Positions 17,584 through 26,999 of a DNA stretch of 34,295 bases are shown one piece after another. The notes below the pieces were generated by a model. The model did not search any database. It was given only the letters and a program-made list of their open reading frames with translations, and was not told the origin of the DNA. The stretch's first letter is position 1. Every line of letters begins with the position of its first letter. The translations under genes and the position numbers were made by a program. Where the stretch lies: assembly GCA_015657675.1 (NCBI GenBank), contig JACDQI010000121.1:1-34295 (forward strand), given 5' to 3'. The stretch comes from Devosia sp. (GTDB lineage Bacteria > Pseudomonadota > Alphaproteobacteria > Rhizobiales > Devosiaceae).

Positions 17584-18357
17584 TCACCGCCCAGGCGGCG
17601 CGAGACGTCTTACCGCAGCAATGGCCTTCTGCACCGCCGACATCGCACGCAAGAACCCGTCGTTCCTAAGCGCGCTCGTCTCATCCATGTAGATGTCGCG
17701 TCGCAATTCAATCATGACCGATTGAACAAGCGGTTCTTTGCCGTAGTAGCGCATCGGAACCAGGCTGCCGTCGAATGGAGTGTTTACGTCGACGGAGTAG
17801 CCCGCTTCATCGAAAGCACCCAGCAGCCCATCTCTTAGCCACTCCGGGGTATGGGTCGCGTCGGTGCCGATGCAGATCTGGGGTCGTATCGGGTCCTGAA
17901 CCCGCTCGTAGGGCAAGGGAGATGACGGGAAGCTATGGCAGTCGATGATAATGGCGCGCCAATGTGCGACCAGGTGCCGCTCAACCGCGTCTTCAAGACG
18001 ACGATGGTGTGGGACGAAATACGTCTCCACCAGCCGGTCCTTTTCGTCGAGATTGTCTCGGAGAACTGTTCGGTCATGACACCTGGTGTAGACGACACCC
18101 ATGCCGCGGCTGGCCATCGGCTCATGCTCATCGTCGACGAAACGTTCTGGATCGAGCACGAGCCGCGACACCGGAAACGCCACGATTTCATCGCCAGCAA
18201 CAGCCGCTGCCGAGAATATCTCGTCCGTGTACCAATCGGTCATCTTCAGCCGTTCGATGTCCAGTTCTGCTTCGCTGATGACCAGGGATAGGCGCTCTGC
18301 CGGCGGGACCAGCAAAGCGGCGTGCGGTATGTGAAAGATCAGCGGTTGTTCAGGCAT
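17584..18357 (-). CDS. N-formylglutamate amidohydrolase family protein
   Basis: From the ATG at 18357 the protein is 257 residues: 'LIFHIPHAALLVPP' at the N-terminus (His of the HxPHxS-like motif), 'VVYTRCHDRTVLRD', and 'IIIDCHSFPSSPLPY' with the second His site are family features. These zinc enzymes hydrolyse N-formylglutamate to formate and glutamate in histidine breakdown (HutG), but many members have other substrates. No other hut gene is visible here, so the histidine role is unproven. The next upstream ATG at 18411 adds 18 residues of unlikely sequence. A glutamate-type product would fit the amino-acid transporter that follows on the other strand. Confidence 0.85.
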   Translation of the reverse strand: MPEQPLIFHIPHAALLVPPAERLSLVISEAELDIERLKMTDWYTDEIFSAAAVAGDEIVAFPVSRLVLDPERFVDDEHEPMASRGMGVVYTRCHDRTVLRDNLDEKDRLVETYFVPHHRRLEDAVERHLVAHWRAIIIDCHSFPSSPLPYERVQDPIRPQICIGTDATHTPEWLRDGLLGAFDEAGYSVDVNTPFDGSLVPMRYYGKEPLVQSVMIELRRDIYMDETSALRNDGFLRAMSAVQKAIAAVRRLAPPGR

Positions 18358-18545
18358 CTCTTTGCCCCATTGCGGTTCACGGTGAATCCGTCTTCCCCCC
18401 ATAGGCGGCAACGAACGTTTCCGGGCCGCAGGTTTTTTGCAATTCTATGACTAGCGCTCCCACAGTTTGTCGCTAAATTCCATCACAGGACTTGGCGGGA
18501 AGAGGCACTTTGCCTCCCGCCGGGCGGGAATAGCGAGAGTGATGA

Positions 18546-19370
18546 ATGGCGAACAAGTATAACGTATTCGCGGTCGCGCTGCTGGCGGCGATCGCTATGG
18601 TCATGCCTGCCTTTGCGCAGGAAAAGACCCCGAACGATCCAAGGCTCTTCACCCCGGGCAAGCTGACTGTCTCGACCTCCGAGCCGAGCTATCCGCCATG
18701 GGTCCTCGACAACAACCCGGAAGCCGGTGAGGGTTTTGAGGCCGCGCTGGTCTATGCGCTCGCCGCCGAGCTCGGCTTCAAGAAAGAAGACGTGGTCTGG
18801 GTCGACGTGACCTTCGACGGCGCCATCGCGCCGGGTCCCAAGGCCTATGACTTTTCGATCCAGCAGATCTCGGTGACCCCGGATCGCGCCAAGGTGGCGA
18901 CCTTCTCCGATGTATACTACCAGTCGGACAAGGTCGTGATCGCCCTGCCGGCCTCGGCCGTGGCGACGGCCAAGACCTTCGCCGATCTGAAGGCCGCCAA
19001 GTGGGGCGTCGCCGTCGGTACCACCGATTTCGACTACGTCACCAACGTGCTCGGTATCGCCGACGCCGCCGTCTTCGACGACCAGGCCGGCGTGTTCCAG
19101 GCCCTGCAGGGCGGCCAGATCGACGCCACCGTCGCGGCGCTGCCGACCGCGCTGTACGCGACGTGCTGCCAGGTGCCGGAAGCGAAGGTTACTGCGCTTC
19201 TTCCCAAGGACCCCAAGGACGAAGGCCTCGGTCTGCTCTTTGCCTACGAGAACCCGATCGTGCCCTGGATCAATGAGGGCCTCGCGGCAATCAAGGCCAA
19301 AGGCACTGTCGACGAACTCGTCAAGAAGTACCTCGTGGCCGATCCTAACATTCCCACGATCAGCCAATGA
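18546..19370 (+). CDS. Polar amino-acid ABC transporter substrate-binding protein (family 3)
   Basis: The 274-residue protein has a signal peptide ('MANKYNVFAVALLAAIAMVMPAFAQ' with AFA-Q cleavage), then 'GKLTVSTSEPSYPPWVLDN' and 'FDGAIAPGPKAYDFSIQQISVTPDRAKVATFSDVYY', which are hallmarks of family 3 binding proteins (the SxxP and 'R' residues contact the ligand's amino and carboxyl groups). A hairpin CCCGCC/GGCGGG lies just upstream. It is the first gene of a three-gene operon and the stop overlaps the permease start. The ligand amino acid cannot be named from sequence. Confidence 0.93.
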   Translation: MANKYNVFAVALLAAIAMVMPAFAQEKTPNDPRLFTPGKLTVSTSEPSYPPWVLDNNPEAGEGFEAALVYALAAELGFKKEDVVWVDVTFDGAIAPGPKAYDFSIQQISVTPDRAKVATFSDVYYQSDKVVIALPASAVATAKTFADLKAAKWGVAVGTTDFDYVTNVLGIADAAVFDDQAGVFQALQGGQIDATVAALPTALYATCCQVPEAKVTALLPKDPKDEGLGLLFAYENPIVPWINEGLAAIKAKGTVDELVKKYLVADPNIPTISQ

Positions 19371-20203
19371 CCCGAAGGCCCGGCAAGGGGCGCCGGCGGA
19401 TTGCGCTCAAGGACCGGCTCGCGCCGGTCCTTGTTAGTTTAGTCAGCGTCGTGGTGGTGTTCGGCGCAGTGGCCTATTTCGTCGGCTCGTCTCCGCAATG
19501 GCCGCGCATCCAGCTGCAGTTCTTCAGCCTCGAGGCTATGCTCGAAGCGGCGCCCGGCGTCGCCAAGGGCTTCCTCGTCTCGCTGCAGATTTGGCTGATC
19601 AGCCTCGTCTGCATCGGCGTCTGGGCCCTGGTCCTCGCGATCTTTCGCGCCATGGGTGGGCCATGGTTTGCCCCGCTGCGGGTCTTCGCCATAGTCTATG
19701 TCGACCTTTTCCGCGGCCTGCCGGCTTTGCTGCTCGTGCTGCTCTTCGGCTTCGGCATTCCGGCGCTGAACCTGCCCGGCCTGCCCAAGGAGGGGCTGTT
19801 CTGGGGCGGCATCGCGCTGGTGCTGAGCTATTCGGCCTACGCCACCGAGGTGTATCGCTCCGGCATTGAGGCGGTGCACGAGGGCCAGTCGATGGCCGCC
19901 AAGGCGCTCGGCCTCACCCGTTGGCAGACGCTGCGCTACGCTATCCTGCCGCAGGCCCTGCGCAATGTGGTGCCTGCGATGCTCAATCTCGTGGTTGCCT
20001 TGCAGAAGGACGTGGCTTTGCTCTCGGTGCTTGGTGTTCGCGACGCCGTGCGTGAGGCGCAGATCTATACCGCCCGCACCTTCAACTATTCCTCGCTCGT
20101 CGTGGCGGCGATCCTGTTCCTGCTCGCCACCATACCGCTGGCCCGCCTGACCGATCACCTGCAGCGCCGCGACCGCCAGCGCCGCCTCCAAGGTGCCCTC
20201 TAG
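19367..20203 (+). CDS. Polar amino-acid ABC transporter permease (HisM/GlnP type)
   Basis: The 278-residue membrane protein starts by ATGA overlap with the binding-protein stop. It has several hydrophobic segments ('VLVSLVSVVVVFGAVAYFV', 'VSLQIWLISLVCIGVWALVLAIF') and the conserved loop 'ATEVYRSGIEAVHEGQSMAAKALGLTRWQTLRYAILPQALRNVVP', the HisMQ signature. One permease only, so it probably forms a homodimer. It precedes the ATPase gene by 2 nt. Confidence 0.94.
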   Translation: MTRRPGKGRRRIALKDRLAPVLVSLVSVVVVFGAVAYFVGSSPQWPRIQLQFFSLEAMLEAAPGVAKGFLVSLQIWLISLVCIGVWALVLAIFRAMGGPWFAPLRVFAIVYVDLFRGLPALLLVLLFGFGIPALNLPGLPKEGLFWGGIALVLSYSAYATEVYRSGIEAVHEGQSMAAKALGLTRWQTLRYAILPQALRNVVPAMLNLVVALQKDVALLSVLGVRDAVREAQIYTARTFNYSSLVVAAILFLLATIPLARLTDHLQRRDRQRRLQGAL

Positions 20204-20205
20204 GA

Positions 20206-20961
20206 ATGAACCGTATCGAGATCGACAAGCTCACCAAGTTCTACGGCGAGCGCCAGGTGCTGGACCAGATCGACCTGTCGGTGTCGGCGCACGAAGTAGT
20301 GTGCCTGATCGGCGCCTCCGGCTCCGGCAAGTCGACGCTGCTGCGCTGCATCAACGGCCTCACCGAGTTCGACGAGGGCAGTGTTCGCATCGACGGCGTC
20401 GATATCTACGACCCGAGTTTCGGGCGCACCGGCCTCTACAAGAAGGTCGGCATCGTCTTCCAGGCCTATAATCTCTTCCCGACCATGAGCGTGCTGCAGA
20501 ACATCACGCTCGCCCCGATCAAAGTACACGGTCGGCCCCGTGCCGAGGCCGAGGCCGCGGCGATGAAGCTGCTCGGCCTTTTCGGGCTGGAGCAATATGC
20601 GAAATCCTACCCCGAGCAGCTCTCGGGCGGCCAGCAGCAGCGCGTCGCCATTGTCCGCTCGTTGGCGACGGAGCCGGAGGTCGTGCTGCTCGACGAGGTC
20701 ACGGCGGCGCTCGACCCAGAGCTGATCGGCGAAGTGCTCAAGATCATCCGCGACCTCAAGGCGACCGGCATGACCATGGTGATCGTCACCCACGAAATGG
20801 CCTTTGCCCGCGACGTTGCCGACCGCGTCTGCTTCCTCGACAACGGCCGCATCATCGAACAGGGCGAGCCCCGCCGCCTGTTCTCAAATCCGGAAAATCC
20901 TCGCACCCAGAAATTCCTGCAGCGGATCATCGAGTCCGGGCGGCTTGAGGCGAAGGTGTAA
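20206..20961 (+). CDS. Polar amino-acid ABC transporter ATP-binding protein (GlnQ/HisP type)
   Basis: The 251-residue ATPase has Walker A GASGSGKST at residues 36-44, the Q-loop Gln86, the signature LSGGQQQR at 139-146, Walker B 'VVLLDEVTAALDP' with Asp163-Glu164, and the switch 'VTHEMAFARDVADRV'. All catalytic motifs are intact. It completes the amino-acid importer and is the last gene before the island. Confidence 0.96.
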   Translation: MNRIEIDKLTKFYGERQVLDQIDLSVSAHEVVCLIGASGSGKSTLLRCINGLTEFDEGSVRIDGVDIYDPSFGRTGLYKKVGIVFQAYNLFPTMSVLQNITLAPIKVHGRPRAEAEAAAMKLLGLFGLEQYAKSYPEQLSGGQQQRVAIVRSLATEPEVVLLDEVTAALDPELIGEVLKIIRDLKATGMTMVIVTHEMAFARDVADRVCFLDNGRIIEQGEPRRLFSNPENPRTQKFLQRIIESGRLEAKV

Positions 20962-21089
20962 GGGGCGCTGGCAATCCGCCCCCAAAACAGCAACGCACAC
21001 AGGGTTTTATCCCGCTCAAGGCCGTCAAGCCAACGGAAGGCGCCACGGAATTAGGGGCTCGGCTGAGAGAGCTAACTGGCTGAGGTTAG

Positions 21090-21138
21090 TGGCGCACCCG
21101 ACAGAATTCGAATCTGTGACCTCTGCCTTCGGAGGGCA
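21090..21138 (-). repeat. attL: displaced tRNA-Arg(CCG) 3' half
   Basis: 49 bases, read on the minus strand, give the anticodon stem-loop with CCG, the T-arm and acceptor 3' strand with CCA of tRNA-Arg. To the right, the sequence does not continue as the 5' half of a tRNA, so this is a remnant copy produced by integration, not a functional tRNA. Confidence 0.92.
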
Positions 21139-21252
21139 AGGGTTTTGGGTTTCCCCGCTGTTCCATTGGCCCTCGATGTGACCGTAAGTCCTTGTAAACG
21201 TGACATTCGATAGCCCTTGAGGTTTCCGATGATTACCCCTACTTTCTGAGTA

Positions 21253-21272
21253 GTGGCTACTGGGTGGCTACT
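21253..21272 (+). repeat. Phased integrase-type repeats, left end
   Basis: Two exact direct copies of GTGGCTACT at 21253-21261 and 21264-21272 (11-bp period) lie between the left att repeat and the integrase start. A pair with the same spacing and the core GTGGCT occurs near the right end (34161-34180). Short phased repeats near both att sites are typical arm-type sites of tyrosine integrases; the assignment is inference. Confidence 0.6.
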
Positions 21273-21293
21273 TTCACGGCGGGGACAAGAGTG

Positions 21294-22565
21294 ATGGCGA
21301 CGGTAAAGCTGAATAAGCGGACGATCGACGCCTTGCCGGCTGCGGATCATCCAACTTTCTATTTTGACGGCGACCTCAAGGGCTTCGGCCTCAAGGTGAT
21401 GCCTTCGGGAGTGAAGACCTTTATCGTCGAGTATCGGCCCGGAGCAGGGGGGCGAAGCACACCCAAACGCCGCCTTACGCTTGGTCGACTCGGAGCGCTT
21501 ACGCCGGACGAAGCGCGAGAATTGGCCAAAGGCACACTTGGTCGCGTGCACGCCGGCAATGATCCGGCGAGCGATCGCGCCAAAGCGCGCGCCGAGATGA
21601 CCTTTGATAAGGTCTGCGACCTCTACCTAAAGGAGGGGTGCGAGACTAAGAAGGCTAGCACCATCGCCACCGACCGTGGCCGCATCGAGCGACATATCAA
21701 GCCGCTACTCGGCAAGAAGAGGATCGGCGAGATTACCCGGACCGACGTCGAGAAATTCATGCGGGACGTTGCCAACGGCAAGACGGCTGCCGACGAAAAA
21801 ACCAAGCTCCACGGCCGCGCTATCGTCGAGGGCGGCAAGGGCACCGCCACGCGTACGGTCGGGCTGTTGGGTGGGATCATGACGTTCGCTGTCTCTCGCC
21901 AGCTTCGCGCAGACAACCCGGTGCGCGGGGTTAAGCGCTACGCCGACAAGAAGGGCGAGACCTTCCTCTCGGCGTCCGAACTTGGAAAGGTTGGCGCGGC
22001 CCTCACGGCGCTGGAAACTGAAGGCGCCAATCCGTCGGCAGTGGCAATCATCCGGCTGCTGGCTTTCACCGGTGCACGCAAGAGCGAGATTGCCTCGCTG
22101 CGCTGGTCGGAAGTCGATCTTGAACGCGGCTATCTTCGACTGGGCGATTCCAAGACAGGCGCAAAAGTCATCCCAATAGGTGCGCCGGCCTGCGAAGTGC
22201 TGGCAAGCGTTGCGGCGATCGAGGGCAGCGACTTCGTGTTCCCGGCGGCAAGCGGCGATAGTCACTTCCAAGGCGTCGAGAAAGTCTGGCGCAAGGTCCG
22301 GACGGATGCCGGTTTCCCCAGTCTCCGGCTGCACGACCTTCGCCACAGCTTCGCATCGGTCGGGCTGGCGCGTGGCGACGCGCTGCCGGTCATCGGGGCA
22401 ATTCTCGGACATGCGGACGTCAAGACCACTAGTCGCTACGCGCACTTGGCGGATGATCCGGTGAAGGTGGCAGCGGACGGAATTGCTAGGTCGGTTCAGG
22501 CGGCTTTCGGCGGTAATTCGCCGGCGAACATCGTTCCCCTTCGTCGCCCTCAAGGAAAGGCTTAA
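21294..22565 (+). CDS. P4-type tyrosine integrase
   Basis: From the ATG at 21294 the integrase is 423 residues. The N-terminal arm-binding domain (DUF4102; 'VKLNKRTIDALPAADHPTFYFDGDLKGFGLKV'), a core-binding domain and the catalytic domain are in order. Catalytic residues are Arg262, His347-x-x-Arg350, His373 and Tyr382. The integrase acts on the tRNA-Arg att sites that flank the island. A GTG at 21264 would start inside the phased repeats and is less likely. The stop overlaps the stop of the convergent res gene by 2 bp. All active-site residues are intact, so excision is possible. Confidence 0.96.
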   Translation: MATVKLNKRTIDALPAADHPTFYFDGDLKGFGLKVMPSGVKTFIVEYRPGAGGRSTPKRRLTLGRLGALTPDEARELAKGTLGRVHAGNDPASDRAKARAEMTFDKVCDLYLKEGCETKKASTIATDRGRIERHIKPLLGKKRIGEITRTDVEKFMRDVANGKTAADEKTKLHGRAIVEGGKGTATRTVGLLGGIMTFAVSRQLRADNPVRGVKRYADKKGETFLSASELGKVGAALTALETEGANPSAVAIIRLLAFTGARKSEIASLRWSEVDLERGYLRLGDSKTGAKVIPIGAPACEVLASVAAIEGSDFVFPAASGDSHFQGVEKVWRKVRTDAGFPSLRLHDLRHSFASVGLARGDALPVIGAILGHADVKTTSRYAHLADDPVKVAADGIARSVQAAFGGNSPANIVPLRRPQGKA

Positions 22566-25214
22566 CCTCGAATGGCTTGGTCTATCCGGGCAAATTCCCT
22601 GCTTTCGATCATCAGGAACAGGCCCTTCCCCGCCGATCGGTCGGCCCAAAGGTCGCCGACCAGCCGCTTCTCCTTCGAGTCGTCATTGGTGAAGTAGGGC
22701 GCGCCTTTGTATTCGAGCACCAGCACACGCCCGTCATGCAGAAGCGCGATAAAGTCGGGATAGAACTTGTCCGATGAGGTTTGCAGCCAGAAGGAATGCG
22801 GCTGGCGAGAGGTGTTGCGCACCCAAGCCTTCACGTCCTTGTGGCGTTCCAGATAGACTGCGCAATCGTACTCCTCGCCGCTGGACTCCATGTCACCGAT
22901 GACGCGGAGAGTGCTTCTCGAAGACCGTGGTGCCCTTGTAGGGTTGGTTGTAGCCATAGCGGCTTTCGTCAAAGACCAGCTCCAGGTCCGCACTGGTTTC
23001 AAACTCCAAGCCACTTTGCGGGAACAGTGCCCTCTCAAAGGCGCTGGCCTCACGTGCGTCTCGGTGCCGGGCAATCGTCTTTACCAGCGCCTCGACAAGC
23101 CGGAACTTGGCGCGCGCCAAGCCTTCGATAGCGAGGCCGGACTTGGTCTCGACTGCGTCCAGAGCCTTGGCGATGAACAGCGTTGACGACACGCGCGTAA
23201 TGTCACGGCGCGCCGAGTACGGTATGCGCCGGTCGAGCCAGTTCACCAGCGCATTCTTTGTCCAGCCACGTTCCTGCAGGGCAAGGGAAAGCTGTTCGTG
23301 CAGGTCATTGACAAAGGCTAGGGTTATTGCCCCGGCGGTGTCGACATCGACATGCGCTTCGTCGGCCGCGCGCTTTGGCGGCTCGAAGTAGTCGAGGATA
23401 GGTGCCGGATCCGCGTCCTCTAGCTTCCATGGAATATCGAGGAAGTGGGCGCGGTCGAAGAGCTGAAGGCCGCTCGTCGAGCGCACGCCGAGGCGTGGCA
23501 CCGCAAACCGTATCGGCTCGGCCTCGATCTCTGTCGCCCTCAACCGGGCGCCCGCGACTTGTGCACCAGCGCGTCGACGGCCTTCGCCGCCGCATCGGGC
23601 ATCGCCAGCAACATGGACGTTCGGTCATAGTCGGTGAGTGCGCCACGCGCGCGGAATACTCCGCTGTTTGTATCGACCTCGACGCGTCCACCCGTAGCGG
23701 TTTCGACATTCACTTTGAACGTCTCGGCATCGATCATCCGGGATTGGCTCTTCAAAGAGGAAGGCCCTCCCGCCCTCCTCCATGCCCGGCAGCGAGTCTG
23801 GTGCTAGTCGAACCAGCGCTTTGGCCTCGACCCGCTCAAAGCCGTTGTTCACCAGCCCGTCGCGAAGCGTGTTTGCCGCGCTCTGAAAGCTGGTGGTGGT
23901 GGCAAAGGCATAGGCGCGATTCAGGTCCTCACGCTTCTTGCGTGTGGCGCGGGGAAGACGAAGCACGCGGCCGAGAAGCTGCTCCACCGCACGCGGCGAC
24001 TTCTGCTCCGCCACCGAACAGAGAACATAGGCGAAGGAGCAATCCCAACCCTCGCGTAGCGCCTGTTGCGTGATGATGAAGCGGATTTTGCAGTCCCGGT
24101 CGAAGAGGTCGACGCCATCGATCTCGCGCGCATCGCCGGTCGCCAGTGCAACATGCTCGGCCGGAACGCGGAAGTCCTCGACCAGCATTTTTTTGACCTC
24201 CTCGGCATGCAGCGTCGGCTTATCCTTTGATTTCGGTTCGGCTTGCACGAGCATGACTGGGCGCACGAACTCGCCAGTCTCAGCCTCTTCGGCCGCCGCG
24301 GTGGCTGAAAGTTCGTCGAGCCAGGCAATGGCATCGCCGATCGTCTCGCGTGGTTCGGGCCGGCCGCGAAGGATCACCGGCAACTTGATCATGTCGGCTG
24401 CCTTCAACTCGGCGGCAGACACGTGATGCAGGACGTTGGACGCGAACTTTCCCCTTGCGGGGTCGGCTTCATCGGGCGTGACGGGCGTTGCGGTGAACTC
24501 GACGATCAATGACGGGTCGAGCCTTGCCAGTGTATCGAATGACAGCTCCGTGCGGGCATTGTGCGCTTCGTCGACGATGACCATAGGCCGGTGAAGCCGA
24601 AGGACATTGGCCAGCGACGGCAGCGGGTCGCCCGATGGCCCAGTATCGAGCTTTGTCCGCAAGCCCTCTGCGAGGCCGCTGAAATGATCCATCAGCTCGC
24701 CGTTGGCTTCATAGACTTTCCTACCCTCGGTTTCCTCCACTCGGAAGGCCTGAAGGGTCGCGACGATCACGACGGCTCCGCCGTCATAGTCGGCTCGTTT
24801 GGCATATAGGGCGTCGGCAACACCCATGATTCTCACATTTTCGCCGAACCGATCGGCAAGGGCGCGACGGTTCGGGTTTGCTCGATCGTGCAGGGTGGCC
24901 AGCGTCTGGTCGCGGATCGTCTGCGACGGCACGAGCCACAACACGGTGGGCGCGTCGGTGCGAAGAAAGCTGTCTGCCGCGACGCCGATCGAATGTGCCG
25001 CTAGGATGGTCTTGCCACCGCCAGTGGGAATGCGGAGGCACACATAGGGGAGGCCAGGCAGGCTTGGCGGAGGCGTGAACGGCCTCTTGGTGACCGCATA
25101 GAAGGCCGTGTCGGCATCGCTCAACTCCACCGTCTTTTCGAGGAACTTACGGAGAGCGGCGAGTGTCTGGAGTTGATAGTCCTTCAGCGTGAAGAGTGGC
25201 AGGCTCACGATCAA
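22562..25214 (-). pseudogene. Type III restriction endonuclease, Res subunit, three apparent frameshifts
   Basis: The N-terminal part (25214 to about 23741) is a clean helicase: Walker A PTGGGKT at about residues 63-69, 'MVIVDEAHNART' as DEAH box, 'FTATPVTP', and 'QLLGRVLRLPRATRKKR' as motif VI. Good protein then continues in other frames: 'DAETFKVNVETATGGRVEVD' (to about 23555), 'RLRATEIEAEPIRF...GTTVFEKH' (to about 22911), and 'LRVIGDMESSGEEYDC...' to the stop. The last part carries the PD-(D/E)xK nuclease core 'YPDFIALLHDGRVLVLEYKG'. The total is about 884 residues, normal for Res, so the gene is full-length but out of frame three times. Start is TTG at 25214 overlapping the mod stop, or GTG at 25208. 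ATP-driven translocation and cleavage would be lost if the shifts are real. Confidence 0.9.
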
Positions 25215-26908
25215 ATCCCCTCGATCTGATAGGGGATCTGCTTGAAAGTCACCCCGAGGCGCGAGAGCCGATCATCGGGCACCGTGCAGCCTTCGGCATA
25301 GACAACGCGTGGGCCGGCAAAGTCCGGCTCGGGCAGAGGCAGGTTTTCGAGCGCGGAGGCCGTGAGCACGTTCCCTGCATTCGTGCTGGCGACGCCAACA
25401 GCTTCTGCCGAGTGAAGCAGATAGATCGCCCTCCCCTGGAAAGTCCCTATTAGAGTAGATGAGCCGTCGGCCCTTCGTGGTATCGGCGAACCGGTCTCAC
25501 AAAAGAAGATATGTGCAGCGAGGTCGGGGTAGAGAACGGCGGGATTTACGCTCCCGTCCGCGTCGAATAGTGGCTCACCGAGGGTACAAAAGCGAAAGCC
25601 CGATCCACCTGTCCAGCCAACCTCGCTGGAAATGCCGCTAGTATCGCTGCCGGTCACCGCTGCGGTTATACGTGGGGCAGTATGCGTGACGGCGTGGTCG
25701 CCCATTTCGACCGTAACGCACTTCCGCCCCATCTTTATCGCCACAGCGGCCGTGGTGCCGGATCCAGCAAAGGAGTCCATCACTACGTCTCCGGTAGAAG
25801 TGGCTAGCTCAAGGCATCGCTTAATCAAGGCCTCAGGCTTTTTCCCCTTCGGAAAATCTACCCCTCCTTCCTTGTGGATGTTGTTGGAGAGGATATCGTC
25901 CCAGAGGGTCGTAAGAGGCTCACCTGAAATGGCCTGACCATCTACGATCTTTATTTTGTCCGAGTAGAAAAGGATGCGCTGGCCATCCTTCAGGTAGATG
26001 TCACTGTAACCTTCCCGCACAACCCTCAGGATCTCGTTGGGCCTTTCTCGGGACTGGTCGATGGCATCGCGGGTATCCTGTCCGACATTAGCGTAGTCCG
26101 GCCGCGCCGGCTGAATGACTGAAGCGGCATTCTGCAGGACGAAATCATCTAGCTCGCCGGGCTCACTCTTCGCTAATTTCCTCGCGTCCTTGAGCGAAAT
26201 TCCTCGGCTTGCCGCAAAACCGCTCATCAGAGTTGTGAACTTCCACTCTGCGAAAGGAGCGTCTCGGTTCTTTATCCAGCCGTTGTAGCGAGTATCTCGC
26301 TCTCGCCCGGTGTAAACCTTGTTCGGTCTCCAAGAGCTCTTTTCTTTCGAATAGACAACAATATTGTTAGCGACGTTGACAAAGCCGGGATTGATAGATT
26401 TGTGTCCTGTAGCTGACGCTTGCTTAAAACAGATCAATCCAACTCGATTTTTTCTGTCAAATATCTCGTCACAGAGCAGTATGCTGTTTCCAATTTCGTT
26501 ATCATCAATATGAAAAAACAAAGTTCCGTCATCGGATAGAAATTGTCGAAGCAGGGCAATGCGGGGGTACATCATGCAAAGCCACTTATCGTGACGCGAA
26601 AGATCCTCCCCCTCCTTTTTTACTACTGTCCCAAGCCACGCGCGGATTTCTGGCGAGTTGACGTTGTCGTTGTAAATCCAATCTTCCGACCCTGTGTTGA
26701 AAGGCGGATCGATATAAATGCACTTCACCTTGCCGGCGTAGTAGGGCAGCAAAGCCTTCAGCGCCCCAAGGTTGTCGCCCTGAACGAGCAGGTTGCCTGC
26801 GTCCGGATCGCCGACGCTCCTGGTCTTGTCACAGTGGATAAGCCGATAGGGCACCTCTCGGTGATGGTTCACCACGGCCTTCTTGCCGATCCAATCCAGT
26901 GTAGGCAC
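25211..26908 (-). CDS. Type III DNA methyltransferase, Mod subunit (N6-adenine, beta class)
   Basis: From the GTG at 26908, preceded by GGGGAG, the protein is 565 residues and starts 'PTLDWIGKKAVVNHHREVPYRLI', the normal Mod N-terminus; a TTG at 26947 is a longer alternative. The catalytic motif IV 'YIDPPFNTG' (about residue 67) comes before the AdoMet motif I 'DSFAGSGTTAAVA' (about 378), the beta order of type III Mods. The region between (about 170-340) is the target-recognition part. Mod methylates one strand of an asymmetric site and also gives Res its specificity. It overlaps the res start by 3-4 bp. The frame is fully intact, unlike res. Confidence 0.95.
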   Translation of the reverse strand: MPTLDWIGKKAVVNHHREVPYRLIHCDKTRSVGDPDAGNLLVQGDNLGALKALLPYYAGKVKCIYIDPPFNTGSEDWIYNDNVNSPEIRAWLGTVVKKEGEDLSRHDKWLCMMYPRIALLRQFLSDDGTLFFHIDDNEIGNSILLCDEIFDRKNRVGLICFKQASATGHKSINPGFVNVANNIVVYSKEKSSWRPNKVYTGRERDTRYNGWIKNRDAPFAEWKFTTLMSGFAASRGISLKDARKLAKSEPGELDDFVLQNAASVIQPARPDYANVGQDTRDAIDQSRERPNEILRVVREGYSDIYLKDGQRILFYSDKIKIVDGQAISGEPLTTLWDDILSNNIHKEGGVDFPKGKKPEALIKRCLELATSTGDVVMDSFAGSGTTAAVAIKMGRKCVTVEMGDHAVTHTAPRITAAVTGSDTSGISSEVGWTGGSGFRFCTLGEPLFDADGSVNPAVLYPDLAAHIFFCETGSPIPRRADGSSTLIGTFQGRAIYLLHSAEAVGVASTNAGNVLTASALENLPLPEPDFAGPRVVYAEGCTVPDDRLSRLGVTFKQIPYQIEGI

Positions 26909-26999
26909 CGGTGAGTTCTCCCCCTGTTTGTCTCGCCACGCGGGCAAAAGATCGCAGATAATGTCAGCGACTCAAAGCCAGCGCAGGTATTGAGCTAGC

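Noticed and set aside
21090-21170. Complete tRNA-Arg gene at the left end
   Set aside because: Only the 3' half is present; bases after 21138 do not form a D-arm or acceptor 5' strand.
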